This document shows positions 23,739 through 32,783 of a stretch of 64,000 nt of DNA, one piece after another. Position 1 is the stretch's first letter. Each line of letters starts with the position of its first letter. This stretch comes from GCA-2748575 sp965222725 (lineage in GTDB: Bacteria; Pseudomonadota; Gammaproteobacteria; Pseudomonadales; Ketobacteraceae). The notes below the pieces were generated by a model that saw only the letters and a program-made list of their open reading frames with translations, had not been told where the DNA came from and ran no database searches. The stretch covers positions 6,014,001 through 6,078,000 of the forward strand of contig OZ244969.1 of the NCBI GenBank assembly GCA_965222725.1, given 5' to 3'. The position numbers and the translations under genes were made by a program.

Positions 23739-25514
23739 ATGCCATTTAACCGCCGCTTACTTTTAACATTCACAACCTTCTTGTTTTTTGCTCTGGGCGC
23801 CATGCAGGCTCAGGGATTCAGCCCGGAGGATCTGATCAGTTTTACCAGTGATCAACATGAGGTACAGGCCGGTGATCCGGTTGCATTACACTGGCATATC
23901 AAGGCAAGCAACCATTTAGCCATTGTCTCGGCTGCCATCACTCCCGGAATCGGGCCGGTGGCCAGTTCAGGTAGCCGGATAGTCAATCCCACGGAAAACA
24001 CGCAATATCGGCTCACACTGAATTACATCGATGCCATGGGCCACACTCATGCAGAAGCACGCACCATCGAGGTGGATGTCACTGAGGATATCAGCACCCT
24101 GCCATTGATATTGGTGGGAGAGCAGATGTTGCTGGATGCCGACAGCGATGAACGCTTTGTCAAAAACTACAATAACCGCTTGCGTTCCATTACCGGTGTT
24201 AAAAAGGTCAATATTGTTCGGGTAACTCATAAAAGGCGCAAAACACCGAGCATGCAGCAAATCAAAGGCAAAGTCAGAAAGCTCAACAACTTTATCAAAA
24301 CAGCATCCCGTGGGCGTCTGTCACTGGAAATCAATTCCGCCGTTACCAAACAAATCAATACTTTGGGCTGTGGTGCCGCCAAAAGCCAGGCCAAAAGAGG
24401 TACCAAACGCAACGCACTGGTCACTGTTTATGTCATGCCGGCGGGTGTGTGCGGATTTTCCAATGCCGGTGGCGGCAAAGTATTTCTGAAGAGCAACCTG
24501 TTCCGTAACTATGCTCACGAAGTGGGACACGTGTTAGGCCTGGGCCACTCCACCCGCAACATGCCGGGAACCGGGTTTGCGGGCTACAAGGATCCCAGCT
24601 CCTACATGGGCATGTACCCGGCGCAAAGTTATGCCATTTCACAGTTGCACTGGCTGGGCTGGACTGAGCGGCACGAAGTGGTAAAGATTAATGCCGACCT
24701 GAAAAGGCACGGTTCTATCGAGGTGCCGCTGCGCCCCATTAACAACAATGCGGCCAGCGACAGTAAAGTGCCTCTGGCCTATGTGTATGATCTGGGTGAT
24801 TCCCGGCTGTTTATTTCCATTCCCAAAGGAACCAGCAGTGGCTTTAACAGCATCAAGGCCGGTGAAATCTTCATTCATCGTGCTAAAAAGGGTCAGGGTT
24901 GTTCCGGCATCTGCATGAACTCTGCGTTGTTCGGCCGGATTGCCAAGCCTTTTGAAAGCCGTGATGTGCCGGTTAAAGGTGTACCGGGGATGACCATTAA
25001 CCCCATCAGCTTCAAAGCCGAAAAGATCCGTGCTAAAGGTAAACGTGTAAACCGCTTTACCGAAGTCACCCTGAGAATCACGTTAACGGATAGCGATGCA
25101 ACCGACCCGGAGCCGGAGGTGCCCAACGATGAGGAAGAGCCAACCGGGGATGATCCCATTGAATACGAAGCCAGCCTGGATTTTGAGTATGACGGCAGTG
25201 GCCGTGCCGCCAATCCAAACATTTACGGCGATGTGGAAGGCACCATTGCATACAGCACTGTCGACGATCGCCTGGCGTTTCACCTGGACGTGGACAACCT
25301 GAAACCCAATCAGTTATACGCACTGGAATCGCAGCGCAATGTGCTGGCGAAAGCACGCAGCAATAGCAAAGGCGAGCTGGAAATCGTGGGAGATATAGGC
25401 GGCACGCGCCTGACCCCGGATGGCCATTTTAATTTAAGAACCATGACCCGCAAGCCACGGCGGGTTGCCAGCACCCGCAACGATGGCGCTCATGGCATTC
25501 AGATTGGGAGCTGA
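23739..25514 (+). CDS. Secreted zinc metalloprotease, gametolysin (M11)-like
   Basis: About 591 residues from the ATG at 23739, chosen because GGAGGGG precedes it and a clear signal peptide follows (MPFNRRLLLTFTTFLFFALG, cleavage near AQG). An upstream in-frame start at 23631 would bury the signal. The zincin motif HEVGHVLGLGH gives His260, His264 and His270 with Glu261 as catalytic base. DPSSYMGMYPA supplies the Met-turn (Met290/292), followed by HWLGW, a pattern of peptidase family M11. Residues 27-130 look Ig-like; a Pro/Glu/Asp-rich linker near 470-490 joins a C-terminal beta-rich domain of about 100 residues. The protein is probably released to the outside. It stands alone, with a strong hairpin after the stop. 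Substrate unknown. Confidence 0.82.
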   Translation: MPFNRRLLLTFTTFLFFALGAMQAQGFSPEDLISFTSDQHEVQAGDPVALHWHIKASNHLAIVSAAITPGIGPVASSGSRIVNPTENTQYRLTLNYIDAMGHTHAEARTIEVDVTEDISTLPLILVGEQMLLDADSDERFVKNYNNRLRSITGVKKVNIVRVTHKRRKTPSMQQIKGKVRKLNNFIKTASRGRLSLEINSAVTKQINTLGCGAAKSQAKRGTKRNALVTVYVMPAGVCGFSNAGGGKVFLKSNLFRNYAHEVGHVLGLGHSTRNMPGTGFAGYKDPSSYMGMYPAQSYAISQLHWLGWTERHEVVKINADLKRHGSIEVPLRPINNNAASDSKVPLAYVYDLGDSRLFISIPKGTSSGFNSIKAGEIFIHRAKKGQGCSGICMNSALFGRIAKPFESRDVPVKGVPGMTINPISFKAEKIRAKGKRVNRFTEVTLRITLTDSDATDPEPEVPNDEEEPTGDDPIEYEASLDFEYDGSGRAANPNIYGDVEGTIAYSTVDDRLAFHLDVDNLKPNQLYALESQRNVLAKARSNSKGELEIVGDIGGTRLTPDGHFNLRTMTRKPRRVASTRNDGAHGIQIGS

Positions 25515-25538
25515 CGCCTTGCTGATCAAAGCCGTCAG

Positions 25539-25570
25539 GAACGGAGCCTTGCGCGGTCAGGGCTCCGTTC
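25539..25570 (+). terminator. Strong hairpin after the metalloprotease gene
   Basis: GAACGGAGCC (25539-25548) and GGCTCCGTTC (25561-25570) form a perfect 10-bp stem with a 12-base loop, 25 bases after the stop. It lacks a clear T tract, so termination strength is uncertain. Confidence 0.5.
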
Positions 25571-25704
25571 ATCGCTGGTAAACAGCCTGTCGCCCTGCCT
25601 CTATTACATAAACTTACACAATCATTGGCCATTGGCAGTGTTTTTTAGATAACCTGTAGCTCAAAGATCATCCCGGCTTATCCGCTCTGCACCCGGCAAT
25701 ACCC

Positions 25705-26607
25705 ATGAACAGTTCGTCAAACATCAGCTCCGAGACAGATCAATTCGTGAATACCAGCCAGCCTAAAGGTAAAGCGGCTTTCTACCTGACGGAATTGAGC
25801 ATCAATTACAAACGGATCGGCGCAGAACGCTACAAATATATTGAAGCCGGAGCAGGAAAAACCATCATCATGCTGCACGGCGCCGGTGGTTCAAAATTTA
25901 TGTGGCGCGGTGTCATGCGATCACTTGCAAAGTCTTATCGCGTGATATCCCTCGATCTGCCTGGTTACACACCTTTCTCCAAGGTTCGCCCTTCGTTTAA
26001 TCACCTGGCAAACTGGTTATGGGCATTTGTTGATGAGCTTGGCATTCAGCACTTTACTCTGGCGGGCTATTCAGCGGCTGCCGGTTTATGCTGCCACATG
26101 GCTTCGCAGTGTCCTGAAAGAATCGAAAAGCTTATCCTGATATCCATGCCCAAATGGCCTGGACTGAATGGCGACAAAAACCCGCTGCTGTTCCGAATGC
26201 ACAAGGAAGCAACCGGATCGCTGGAAGAACGTTTTGCTCAGCACGCAAATGTGCTTTTTCACGAGCCACCGCAATTATCGAGCTTTATGAATAAATCCTC
26301 GCTGCTGGCGTTTTCCATGATGGAGTCAAGAATGGAGGCGATTATCGAGGCAACAAATATCGGGTTCGCACAGCTACCTGCCAGGCTCAGAAAAATACTG
26401 CATATACCGATGATTTCAATTTATGGTGACGATGATCGTTTCGGATCTGAGGAAACTACCGCCTACTTTCAGCTGTATGGCACTAATATCAGGTCCTATG
26501 TCATCCCGAAATGCGGACATATGCCATTCTTTGAGAAGCCTAAAGAGCTTTCCGCCGCCATCAGCAAGTTTCTGCGCACACAACCACTGACGCATGTAGT
26601 GTCTTGA
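25705..26607 (+). CDS. Alpha/beta hydrolase
   Basis: A 300-residue enzyme of the alpha/beta-hydrolase fold. IIMLHGAGGSKFMWR (oxyanion-hole region, His58-Gly59) is followed by the nucleophile elbow GYSAA (Ser123), an acid in YGDDDRF (Asp242-244) and the catalytic His272 in KCGHMPFFEKP, so the triad is complete. Such enzymes are esterases, lipases, C-C hydrolases or epoxide/haloalkane-type hydrolases; the elbow here (A after the Ser) gives no closer assignment. No signal peptide is seen, so it is cytosolic. It stands alone between the metalloprotease and the convergent iron ABC operon. Confidence 0.88.
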   Translation: MNSSSNISSETDQFVNTSQPKGKAAFYLTELSINYKRIGAERYKYIEAGAGKTIIMLHGAGGSKFMWRGVMRSLAKSYRVISLDLPGYTPFSKVRPSFNHLANWLWAFVDELGIQHFTLAGYSAAAGLCCHMASQCPERIEKLILISMPKWPGLNGDKNPLLFRMHKEATGSLEERFAQHANVLFHEPPQLSSFMNKSSLLAFSMMESRMEAIIEATNIGFAQLPARLRKILHIPMISIYGDDDRFGSEETTAYFQLYGTNIRSYVIPKCGHMPFFEKPKELSAAISKFLRTQPLTHVVS

Positions 26608-26664
26608 TTAATTCCATCCCGATTTTAAGTTGCGTTCAGGCCCAATTCGCCTTCGTTATAAATA

Positions 26665-27699
26665 TTATTCAGCTGCAGGCGACGCTTCCCGCTCAAACAC
26701 CGCCAGCGGGTGAGTGGTAATCACTTCCAGCTTCACCGAATCCCCCGGTTTGAGCTGGTTTTCATGGCTGGCTCTGATTTTAACAAGGGTGCCATCTTCC
26801 AGCGTCACCGCGTACAGGCGGGCGGAACCTTCGTAGCGGGTCCAGGCAACCTTGCCGTTACCGTTTTCCGCGTAGGCTATGGACAGATCATCGGGACGCA
26901 GTAATAAATCCACGTCGCCATTGGCACCGTTAACCGCCAGCCCGGGAGCGGGGCCCAAGGCAGTGGAAACAATCTGGCGATCCGGATCCATTTTGCCTGG
27001 CAGGAAGCTGGCCTCCCCCAGGAAACGGGCCACAAAGCGATTGGCGGGCCGGCTGAAGCAAGCTTCCGGGGTATCCAGTTGCTCCAGTTTGCCGGCTCTG
27101 AGAATGCCGACGCGATCGCCTACTGACAGGGCTTCTTCCTGATCATGGGTTACCCATATGGCAGGAACGCCAGCGGCTTTCAGGGCGTTGCGTATTTCCC
27201 AGCGCAGGCTGTCTTTCAGGGCGGCATCCAGGTTGGAAAGAGGTTCATCCAGAAGAATAAAGGCCGGTTCGTGGGCCAGACTACGGGCCAGTGCCACCCG
27301 CTGTTTTTGCCCGCCGGAAAGCGTGGCCGGTTTGGCTTTACGGAAAGCATCCAGTCCCAGCAGATTGATCCAGTGATCCGCCTGCTCGGAATTCTGCAGG
27401 CGGAAGGACACGTTTTCCTGCACGGTCAGATGGGGGAACAAAGCAAAGTCCTGAAACACCATACCCACGTTGCGCTTTTCCGGTGGTACTTGCCTGGCGG
27501 GTGTGGCTATCCATTTGCCCAGCTGGATTTCCCCAGAGGAGATTGGCACCAGGCCTGCCAGCGCCTGCAATATGGTGGTTTTACCACAACCGGTGGGGCC
27601 TACCAGCATCAGCACTTCGTCGTCTGCCAGTGCAAGGTTCAAATCACTGACAACAGTTGTTGCACCATATTTTACCGACAGGTTTTTTACTTGCAGCAT
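26665..27699 (-). CDS. ABC transporter ATP-binding protein, Fe(III) FbpC-type
   Basis: A 344-residue ATPase. Walker A GPTGCGKTT, Q-loop VFQDFALFPHLTV, signature LSGGQKQR, Walker B FILLDEPLSNLD and the switch VTHDQEEA are all intact. The extension after residue ~240 is the TOBE-like domain of the FbpC/PotA group. It energises import by the permease encoded just upstream (9-base gap), at the cytoplasmic face. It is the last gene of a four-gene minus-strand operon headed by a Fur box. Iron as the substrate is inferred from FbpABC-like partners and the Fur site. Confidence 0.92.
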   Translation of the reverse strand: MLQVKNLSVKYGATTVVSDLNLALADDEVLMLVGPTGCGKTTILQALAGLVPISSGEIQLGKWIATPARQVPPEKRNVGMVFQDFALFPHLTVQENVSFRLQNSEQADHWINLLGLDAFRKAKPATLSGGQKQRVALARSLAHEPAFILLDEPLSNLDAALKDSLRWEIRNALKAAGVPAIWVTHDQEEALSVGDRVGILRAGKLEQLDTPEACFSRPANRFVARFLGEASFLPGKMDPDRQIVSTALGPAPGLAVNGANGDVDLLLRPDDLSIAYAENGNGKVAWTRYEGSARLYAVTLEDGTLVKIRASHENQLKPGDSVKLEVITTHPLAVFEREASPAAE

Positions 27700-27708
27700 G
27701 ACACTGAA

Positions 27709-29220
27709 TCAATCCTGTGTAATATCAAATTCGTTACGGCGTTCGCCCGATAACATCAGGGCCAGACCCAGTGCCGACATCAGCACCAGCAGCAAGCCGG
27801 GAATAGCCGCGCGGCCAAAATAACCCGCCTCGTAAACGCGCCACATGTAGGTGGCAAGGGTTTCGAATCCCGTAGGGCCCAGCATCAGAGTGGCAGGCAG
27901 TTCACGCATGGCTTCCAGAAACACCAGCGCAGCACCGGCCACCATGCCCCGCACTATCAATGGCAGAGTGACCCGCTGAAAGGCTTCTCTTGGGCTGGCA
28001 CCCAACAAGCGTGCCGCATGCACCAGGCTGGTGTCCATACTTTCGGCGGTGGAACGGATGGAACCAACGGCCAGTGGCAAAAAACGCAGCACATAGGCTA
28101 ACACCAATAAACCCAGGGTTTGATACAAAAAAGGAATCTGCAGCCCCAAGTACACCAGCGCTGTGCCCATTACAATGCCGGGCACACCAAATCCGAAATA
28201 CGTCACCCGCTCCATGATGCGACCGGCTTTACCGGCGATCGCTGCAAAGGCAACCGGCACCGCCAGCACCACAGCCACCAGCGCAGCCATTAACGACGCA
28301 TAACCGGAATTCCAGGCGTAGGAAAATTCAAAACCAGCGGCCCCTTCACGCCACAGCCACAGTGCAAACACCAGTAACGGCATCACAATGGCCAGCACAA
28401 TCACCGGCACAGTCGCCAGAAACATGGCAATCACCTGCACCCTTCCCGGCCACAACGTCAGGCGGCGCCCAGGGCGCTCCCGGGTGCTTTTAACCCGGGA
28501 TTCCAGAAACAATACCAGTCCCACAATCACCAGTAACTGCAACGACAGCATGGCCGCCTGGCTCAAACCAAAAGCGTTGTATTCCACGTAAATCACACGC
28601 GTAAACGTATCCAGCCGCATAATGGCCGGCGTGCCAAAATCAGACAGCGCATACAGGCCCGCCAGCAAGGCACCGGCTGCTATGCCGTTCATGACCCGCG
28701 GTAATACCACCCGCCACAAACTCATGGCCAGCGACATGCCCAGTGTGCGCGCCGCATACACCAGGCTGCCATCCAGACTCAGCAGGGAGGCCCGGGTAGT
28801 GAGCATAACAAAGGGATAGGTATAAAGCGTCATGATCAGGGTGGCGCCCGGTAACCCGTACACCGACGGGGTGGGCACGCCAATAAGATTATCGATTTCC
28901 CCGCCGGGGCCAAAAGCGGCGTACAGGGTAAAGGCACCAATATAGCTGGGCAAGGCCAGCGGCGCCGCCAGGGTAATCAGCCACAGGCGGCTCCAGGGCA
29001 GGCGCACATAGGCAGTGAGCAATGCCAGGGGAACACCGATAACGGTAGCACCCAGTGCAGTAAACAGGGTCAGCAATAACGTATTGGTTAAGACATTGAG
29101 ATTGTGGGCATCAAACAACTGCCCGGCATCGGACGCCAGCGACAGCAGCACCGTTACCGGTGCCAGTGCCACCAGTGCAATGATTAATGCAAAAGGATAG
29201 GAGCGGGGCCAGCGTGTCAT
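27709..29220 (-). CDS. ABC transporter permease, Fe(III) FbpB-type (fused dimer)
   Basis: A 503-residue inner-membrane protein with about 12 hydrophobic segments, made of two homologous permease halves, as in FbpB/SfuB. Each half carries an EAA-like loop: AARTLGMSLAMSLWRVVLPRV in the first and AARLLGASPREAFQRVTLPL in the second, which dock on the ATPase. It forms the channel for ferric iron arriving from the periplasmic binding protein. The start overlaps the binding-protein stop by 4 bases (ATGA), and the ATPase follows 9 bases later, so translation is coupled. Confidence 0.92.
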   Translation of the reverse strand: MTRWPRSYPFALIIALVALAPVTVLLSLASDAGQLFDAHNLNVLTNTLLLTLFTALGATVIGVPLALLTAYVRLPWSRLWLITLAAPLALPSYIGAFTLYAAFGPGGEIDNLIGVPTPSVYGLPGATLIMTLYTYPFVMLTTRASLLSLDGSLVYAARTLGMSLAMSLWRVVLPRVMNGIAAGALLAGLYALSDFGTPAIMRLDTFTRVIYVEYNAFGLSQAAMLSLQLLVIVGLVLFLESRVKSTRERPGRRLTLWPGRVQVIAMFLATVPVIVLAIVMPLLVFALWLWREGAAGFEFSYAWNSGYASLMAALVAVVLAVPVAFAAIAGKAGRIMERVTYFGFGVPGIVMGTALVYLGLQIPFLYQTLGLLVLAYVLRFLPLAVGSIRSTAESMDTSLVHAARLLGASPREAFQRVTLPLIVRGMVAGAALVFLEAMRELPATLMLGPTGFETLATYMWRVYEAGYFGRAAIPGLLLVLMSALGLALMLSGERRNEFDITQD

Positions 29221-30269
29221 AGCACGCCGGCTTTACGCATTAAATCCAGTGTGGGCCTGAGATCACCCAGACGGGTTAGTTTTACATCTGGAGGGGATAC
29301 GGTTTCAAGTGAAGGTAACCCCTTGGGCGGTGCAACGTCTGCCACCATAGGGATCTCATAAGCCTCGGTGGCAAGGTAGCTTTGCACTTCCCGGGTCAGC
29401 AGGTAGCGAATGAAATTGATTGCCGTGTCGCTTTCGTTCAGGGCAACAATGCCCGATGCATTCACCAGGCAACCGGCATCGTTTTTGGTAAAGGCCAGAT
29501 CCACCCGGGCATCCGGCTTGCCGGCTTTCAGGCGCAGTGCGTAGTAATGATTGGCAAAACCGATGTCCACTTCGCCGCGCTCAACGGCCATCACCACACC
29601 CAGCTCACCGGCATAACGCTTGGCTTTTTTGTTCACGGCTTTCAGCCATTGGGTGGTTGCCTCATCGCCTTTCAGAATGCGCATGGCGGTGACAAAAGAC
29701 TGGAAAGATGCGTAGGCAGGCGCCCAGCCAATGGACAGATCACTCTCTGCCAGTGCCATCACATCGTCGGGAATCTGCTCAGGGGTGACCCGTTCCGTAT
29801 TATAAGGAAGGGTCCGGATACGACCTGTCACAGGCGACCAGTTGGGATACTGAAACGCAGGATTCAGCTGGCTGACAAGATCTTTGGGCAAGGGCTTTGC
29901 CAGCCCTTCGCCGGTAACAACGCCGATAGCGCCGGAATCCACGGCCCAGAACAGGTCTGCCCGTAAAACACCGGCTTTGGCCTCGGCCACGATGGTGTTG
30001 GCCAGGGCTGCCGTGGGGCCGCGCCGTATGGCCAGCTTGAGCTTGGGATTGCGCTTCTCGATGGCCTTCATGACTTCTTCATAAAGGCCGCCTTCGCCCC
30101 GCCCCAGATACAGCGTCAGCTCGCCTTCCAGCGGAGGCAACTGCTCTACGGAAACAGGGCCTGACAAGGTTTCAGCACCGGCTGCTGCCAGGCTGCGACT
30201 ACTGATCAGCGGTAGTCCGCCCATGGCACCGGCAATGGCCATGGACTGAAGCACAATTCTTCGCTGCAC
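29217..30269 (-). CDS. Periplasmic Fe(III)-binding protein of the ABC transporter (FbpA-like)
   Basis: A 350-residue extracytoplasmic binding protein. The N-terminus (QRRIVLQSMAIAGAMGGLP, then RSLAAAGA) looks like a Tat-type or Sec signal with a twin Arg. The mature part has LTLYLGRGEGG, the FbpA-like first strand, PYNTERV, and ANHYYALRLK, whose Tyr-Tyr pair corresponds to the iron-coordinating tyrosines of FbpA. It delivers ferric iron to the FbpB-type permease. The start is GTG, overlapping the stop of the upstream gene (TAGTG), so it is co-translated with the unknown periplasmic protein before it. Iron specificity is inferred from the Tyr pair and Fur control. Confidence 0.85.
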   Translation of the reverse strand: MQRRIVLQSMAIAGAMGGLPLISSRSLAAAGAETLSGPVSVEQLPPLEGELTLYLGRGEGGLYEEVMKAIEKRNPKLKLAIRRGPTAALANTIVAEAKAGVLRADLFWAVDSGAIGVVTGEGLAKPLPKDLVSQLNPAFQYPNWSPVTGRIRTLPYNTERVTPEQIPDDVMALAESDLSIGWAPAYASFQSFVTAMRILKGDEATTQWLKAVNKKAKRYAGELGVVMAVERGEVDIGFANHYYALRLKAGKPDARVDLAFTKNDAGCLVNASGIVALNESDTAINFIRYLLTREVQSYLATEAYEIPMVADVAPPKGLPSLETVSPPDVKLTRLGDLRPTLDLMRKAGVL

Positions 30270-31081
30270 TAAAAAACTTCCTTCCGGTTTTTATCTGCGT
30301 CTTTCAACAATGACTTGGCCCGATCCAGCTTCTGGTGCATGGCAGTTACCACGGCACGTACGTCATCCACGCTGGAATCGGCTTTTAATGCCTTGGGCAG
30401 GGTCACATTGAAATCTTTTTCCAAATCCTGAACCAGCTTGGCATCCTGCTCAATCAACGGTCCTTCAACACCTTCAAACAGGTTGAGGTAGGTTTCGTGA
30501 ACAATTTCGGTGGCCTCACCGGACAATTTTTCCGCAAATTTGGCTACCACGCGATCCAGTCGTTGCTTGACCACATCCAGCGTTTCTGCGGGTGAAGAGG
30601 GAGCCTGTTCCGTGGTTTTAACCCTGGCCAAAAGCCCCCGCTCCTGATATTGAGATGCGAGTTTAACCGCACCGAGCGCTTGCCACAACGCCTGCTCCAG
30701 TTTGGCCTGCTCCTGCTTTACCTCGGCCATGGGCTTTTGGGCATCGATGGCGCCTTTGACACCAAACAGGCCCTGCCAGATGGACGCGTAAATCGGCACG
30801 TAGTTCACTTCAATGGCCGAATGAAAATCAACCGCTTCCCAGTGATCCACCACCTGGCCAGTGTTGGCAGCTTTAACACCCTTGGACGCATAGGTTTCCA
30901 CCATGTTGTCGATCTTGCCGATCAGCCAGTTCACTTCTTCTGTGTATTTGTCCAGGTTGCCTTTCAGGTGATTGACATGCTCACCAATATCACCGCTGGC
31001 TGCTGCGGGTTGTGACAGAGCGAGAAGGGAAAAACCGAGCACCAGGCCCAGCGTGCGAAACTTGTTGGCTAGCTTTTTCAT
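30269..31081 (-). CDS. Unrecognised periplasmic helical protein heading the iron ABC operon
   Basis: About 270 residues from the ATG at 31081, chosen because a signal peptide starts there (MKKLANKFRTLGLVLGFSLL, cleavage near AAAS); an in-frame start at 31159 would run through the Fur box. The mature part is nearly all helical and charged, with scattered His and Glu (for example GEHVNHLKGN, DHWEAVDFHSAIEVNYVPIY). I know no named family for it. It is the first gene of a Fur-controlled operon and shares a TAGTG overlap with the FbpA-like gene, so it probably works with that transporter, for example as a ferric or siderophore-iron chaperone or metal sensor. That role is inference. Family membership should be checked with profile searches. 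Confidence 0.75.
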   Translation of the reverse strand: MKKLANKFRTLGLVLGFSLLALSQPAAASGDIGEHVNHLKGNLDKYTEEVNWLIGKIDNMVETYASKGVKAANTGQVVDHWEAVDFHSAIEVNYVPIYASIWQGLFGVKGAIDAQKPMAEVKQEQAKLEQALWQALGAVKLASQYQERGLLARVKTTEQAPSSPAETLDVVKQRLDRVVAKFAEKLSGEATEIVHETYLNLFEGVEGPLIEQDAKLVQDLEKDFNVTLPKALKADSSVDDVRAVVTAMHQKLDRAKSLLKDADKNRKEVF

Positions 31082-31127
31082 AATATCGTTATTTCCATCT
31101 GTTACCGTTTCATGAACCTGCCGCAAA

Positions 31128-31142
31128 TGATACTTATTATCA
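31128..31142 (-). promoter_or_regulatory. Fur box of the iron ABC operon
   Basis: TGATACTTATTATCA matches 14 of 15 positions of the 7-1-7 Fur consensus. It lies 47 bases upstream of the first gene of the minus-strand iron ABC operon and 95 bases from a second box serving the divergent operon. Repression by Fe2+-Fur is the expected behaviour. Confidence 0.75.
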
Positions 31143-31236
31143 GTTAATTGGTAAAGCAAGAGCTTATATCTCCCTTCCTTTCATGACAGCCAGGTGGCGT
31201 TCGCCCGACCGTGAAATCCCCACTTGTCAACGCTAA

Positions 31237-31251
31237 TGATAATACTTATCA
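31237..31251 (+). promoter_or_regulatory. Fur box of the sigma factor/receptor operon
   Basis: TGATAATACTTATCA matches 14 of 15 positions of the 7-1-7 Fur consensus. It lies 40 bases before the sigma-factor start at 31291. Fur boxes upstream of FecI-type sigma genes are usual: low iron raises the sigma factor, which then turns on the receptor when its ligand is present. Confidence 0.78.
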
Positions 31252-31290
31252 TTACATTCAGTCTAATATTCAACCAGCACGAACAGAGCC

Positions 31291-31842
31291 ATGGCCGAGC
31301 ATCAGAATTCAAACAGTTATCCATTGTCGCTCTCGAGCGACATTGGCAGCCTGTATCAGGCGCATCAGCCCTGGCTGCTCAACTGGCTTAAAAGCAAGCT
31401 GGGCTGCGCCCATGACGCCGGAGACATGAGCCAGGACACTTTTCTGAAGCTGTTTTCGGTGGATCTGTCCTCTCTTCGCGAGCCACGCGCTTACCTGCTG
31501 GTGATTGCCAACCGCTTGCTGATTAACCGCTACCGGCGCAGCCAGGTAGAAGCTGAAGTGCTCCGGCAGGTAGCTGTGCTTGCGGAAAACTGTGAGCAGA
31601 AAGGCCCTGCAGATATAGTGGCCGCAAGGGACCTGCTGCACTGGGTGCTGATGATGCTAACTGAAGAGTTGCCGGAAAAATCCCGCCAGGCCTTTTTAAT
31701 GGCACGGGTGGATGGCCTGAGTTACAAGCAGATCGCCGAACAGCTCAAGGTGTCGGAAAGCAGTGTGAAGCAATATATATCCAAAGCGCTGGTGCACTGC
31801 CACAAGCGCCTGTACGAAGAAATGGCGGGAGAACCCGCGTGA
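31291..31842 (+). CDS. FecI-like ECF RNA polymerase sigma factor
   Basis: A 183-residue ECF sigma factor. Region 2 (residues about 20-85) contains HDAGDMSQDTFLKLF and RAYLLVIANRLLINRYRR. Region 4 (about 115-175) contains DGLSYKQIAEQLKVSESSVKQYISKAL, the -35-binding helix-turn-helix. These are typical of the iron-starvation FecI group. It should direct RNA polymerase to the TonB receptor promoter when released by the FecR-like protein encoded next, whose GTG overlaps the stop (GTGA). A Fur box stands upstream. Confidence 0.93.
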   Translation: MAEHQNSNSYPLSLSSDIGSLYQAHQPWLLNWLKSKLGCAHDAGDMSQDTFLKLFSVDLSSLREPRAYLLVIANRLLINRYRRSQVEAEVLRQVAVLAENCEQKGPADIVAARDLLHWVLMMLTEELPEKSRQAFLMARVDGLSYKQIAEQLKVSESSVKQYISKALVHCHKRLYEEMAGEPA

Positions 31843-32783
31843 GCGAGAGCGCTGCTGTGCATGATGGCATTCGCGAACAGGCCGCATTCTGGCTGATCCA
31901 TTTCGACTCCGACGATGCCACCGACACCGAACAGATTCGCCATTTCCAGTCCTGGCTGGCACAGGATACTCGCCACCGGCAGGTGTTCGAACAAATGCAG
32001 CGTCTGTGGGGTGCCGCTGCGCCACTGCAAAGTGGCAAATCACACAGATTTGTTCTGGGAGCCATCAGCTTTTGCCTACTGGCATTGCTGACCTGGCAAC
32101 TCCCCTGGACTTACTGGACAGCCGACTACCGCACCATTGCCGGCGATGTACGCGCAATTACCCTGCCGGATGGCAGCGTTGCCACACTCAACACCAACAG
32201 CGCCATCGACCTGGAGTTCAGCGAATCATTCCGCCGGATCAAGTTAATTCGCGGGGAAGTGCTGGTGTATGTCAGCAAAGATCCGCAACGGCCATTACAG
32301 ATAACCACTCCCAATGCCACCGCGGAAGCCCTGGGCACCATCTACTCGGTTAAGCGTAACGAATCCAGCAGCAGGGTTTCGGTATTTGAATCCCGGGTAA
32401 AAGTCAGCACACCCGATGGCAGCCACCAGCAAATTCTTGCCGCTGGTGAAGCGGCCCGGGTAAGCACAACGGGCATTCAGCCAGTACCCACCGATCCGGG
32501 CACATCTCCGGACTGGTCCCGGCAACGCCTGGTGTTTGAGAATGAGCCGTTGCCCCGGGTTATTGCCCGGCTGCAGCAATACCACCCCGGCCTGCTGAAA
32601 CTGACGGCCGAAGCAGATCACAGTGCACGCCGTTTTACCGGTGTACTGCCCAGCAATGATTCCGGCGAAGCCATTTCATTGCTGGCCGGCAGCATGAACC
32701 TGCAGGTAAAGCGGTTTACACCTTATGTGATTTTGCTGAGCTCTGTTCAAGCCCCGGATCACTCCCTGCATCAAACACCCTGA
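31839..32783 (+). CDS. FecR-like anti-sigma / signal-transducing protein
   Basis: A 314-residue inner-membrane regulator. Residues 5-50 are the cytoplasmic DUF4880 segment (AAFWLIHFDS, then FQSWLAQDTRHRQVFEQMQRLW) that holds the sigma factor. One transmembrane helix lies at about 70-88 (GAISFCLLALLTWQLPW). The periplasmic FecR domain follows (DVRAITLPDGSVATLNTNSAI), and the C-terminus is an STN-like region (about 230-310). It carries the signal from the TonB receptor to the sigma factor. The start is GTG, overlapping the sigma gene by 4 bases. Confidence 0.93.
   Translation: MSESAAVHDGIREQAAFWLIHFDSDDATDTEQIRHFQSWLAQDTRHRQVFEQMQRLWGAAAPLQSGKSHRFVLGAISFCLLALLTWQLPWTYWTADYRTIAGDVRAITLPDGSVATLNTNSAIDLEFSESFRRIKLIRGEVLVYVSKDPQRPLQITTPNATAEALGTIYSVKRNESSSRVSVFESRVKVSTPDGSHQQILAAGEAARVSTTGIQPVPTDPGTSPDWSRQRLVFENEPLPRVIARLQQYHPGLLKLTAEADHSARRFTGVLPSNDSGEAISLLAGSMNLQVKRFTPYVILLSSVQAPDHSLHQTP

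Noticed and set aside
31043..31159. Start at 31159 for the first gene of the iron ABC operon
   Set aside because: It would put coding sequence across the Fur box and hide a clear signal peptide starting at 31081.
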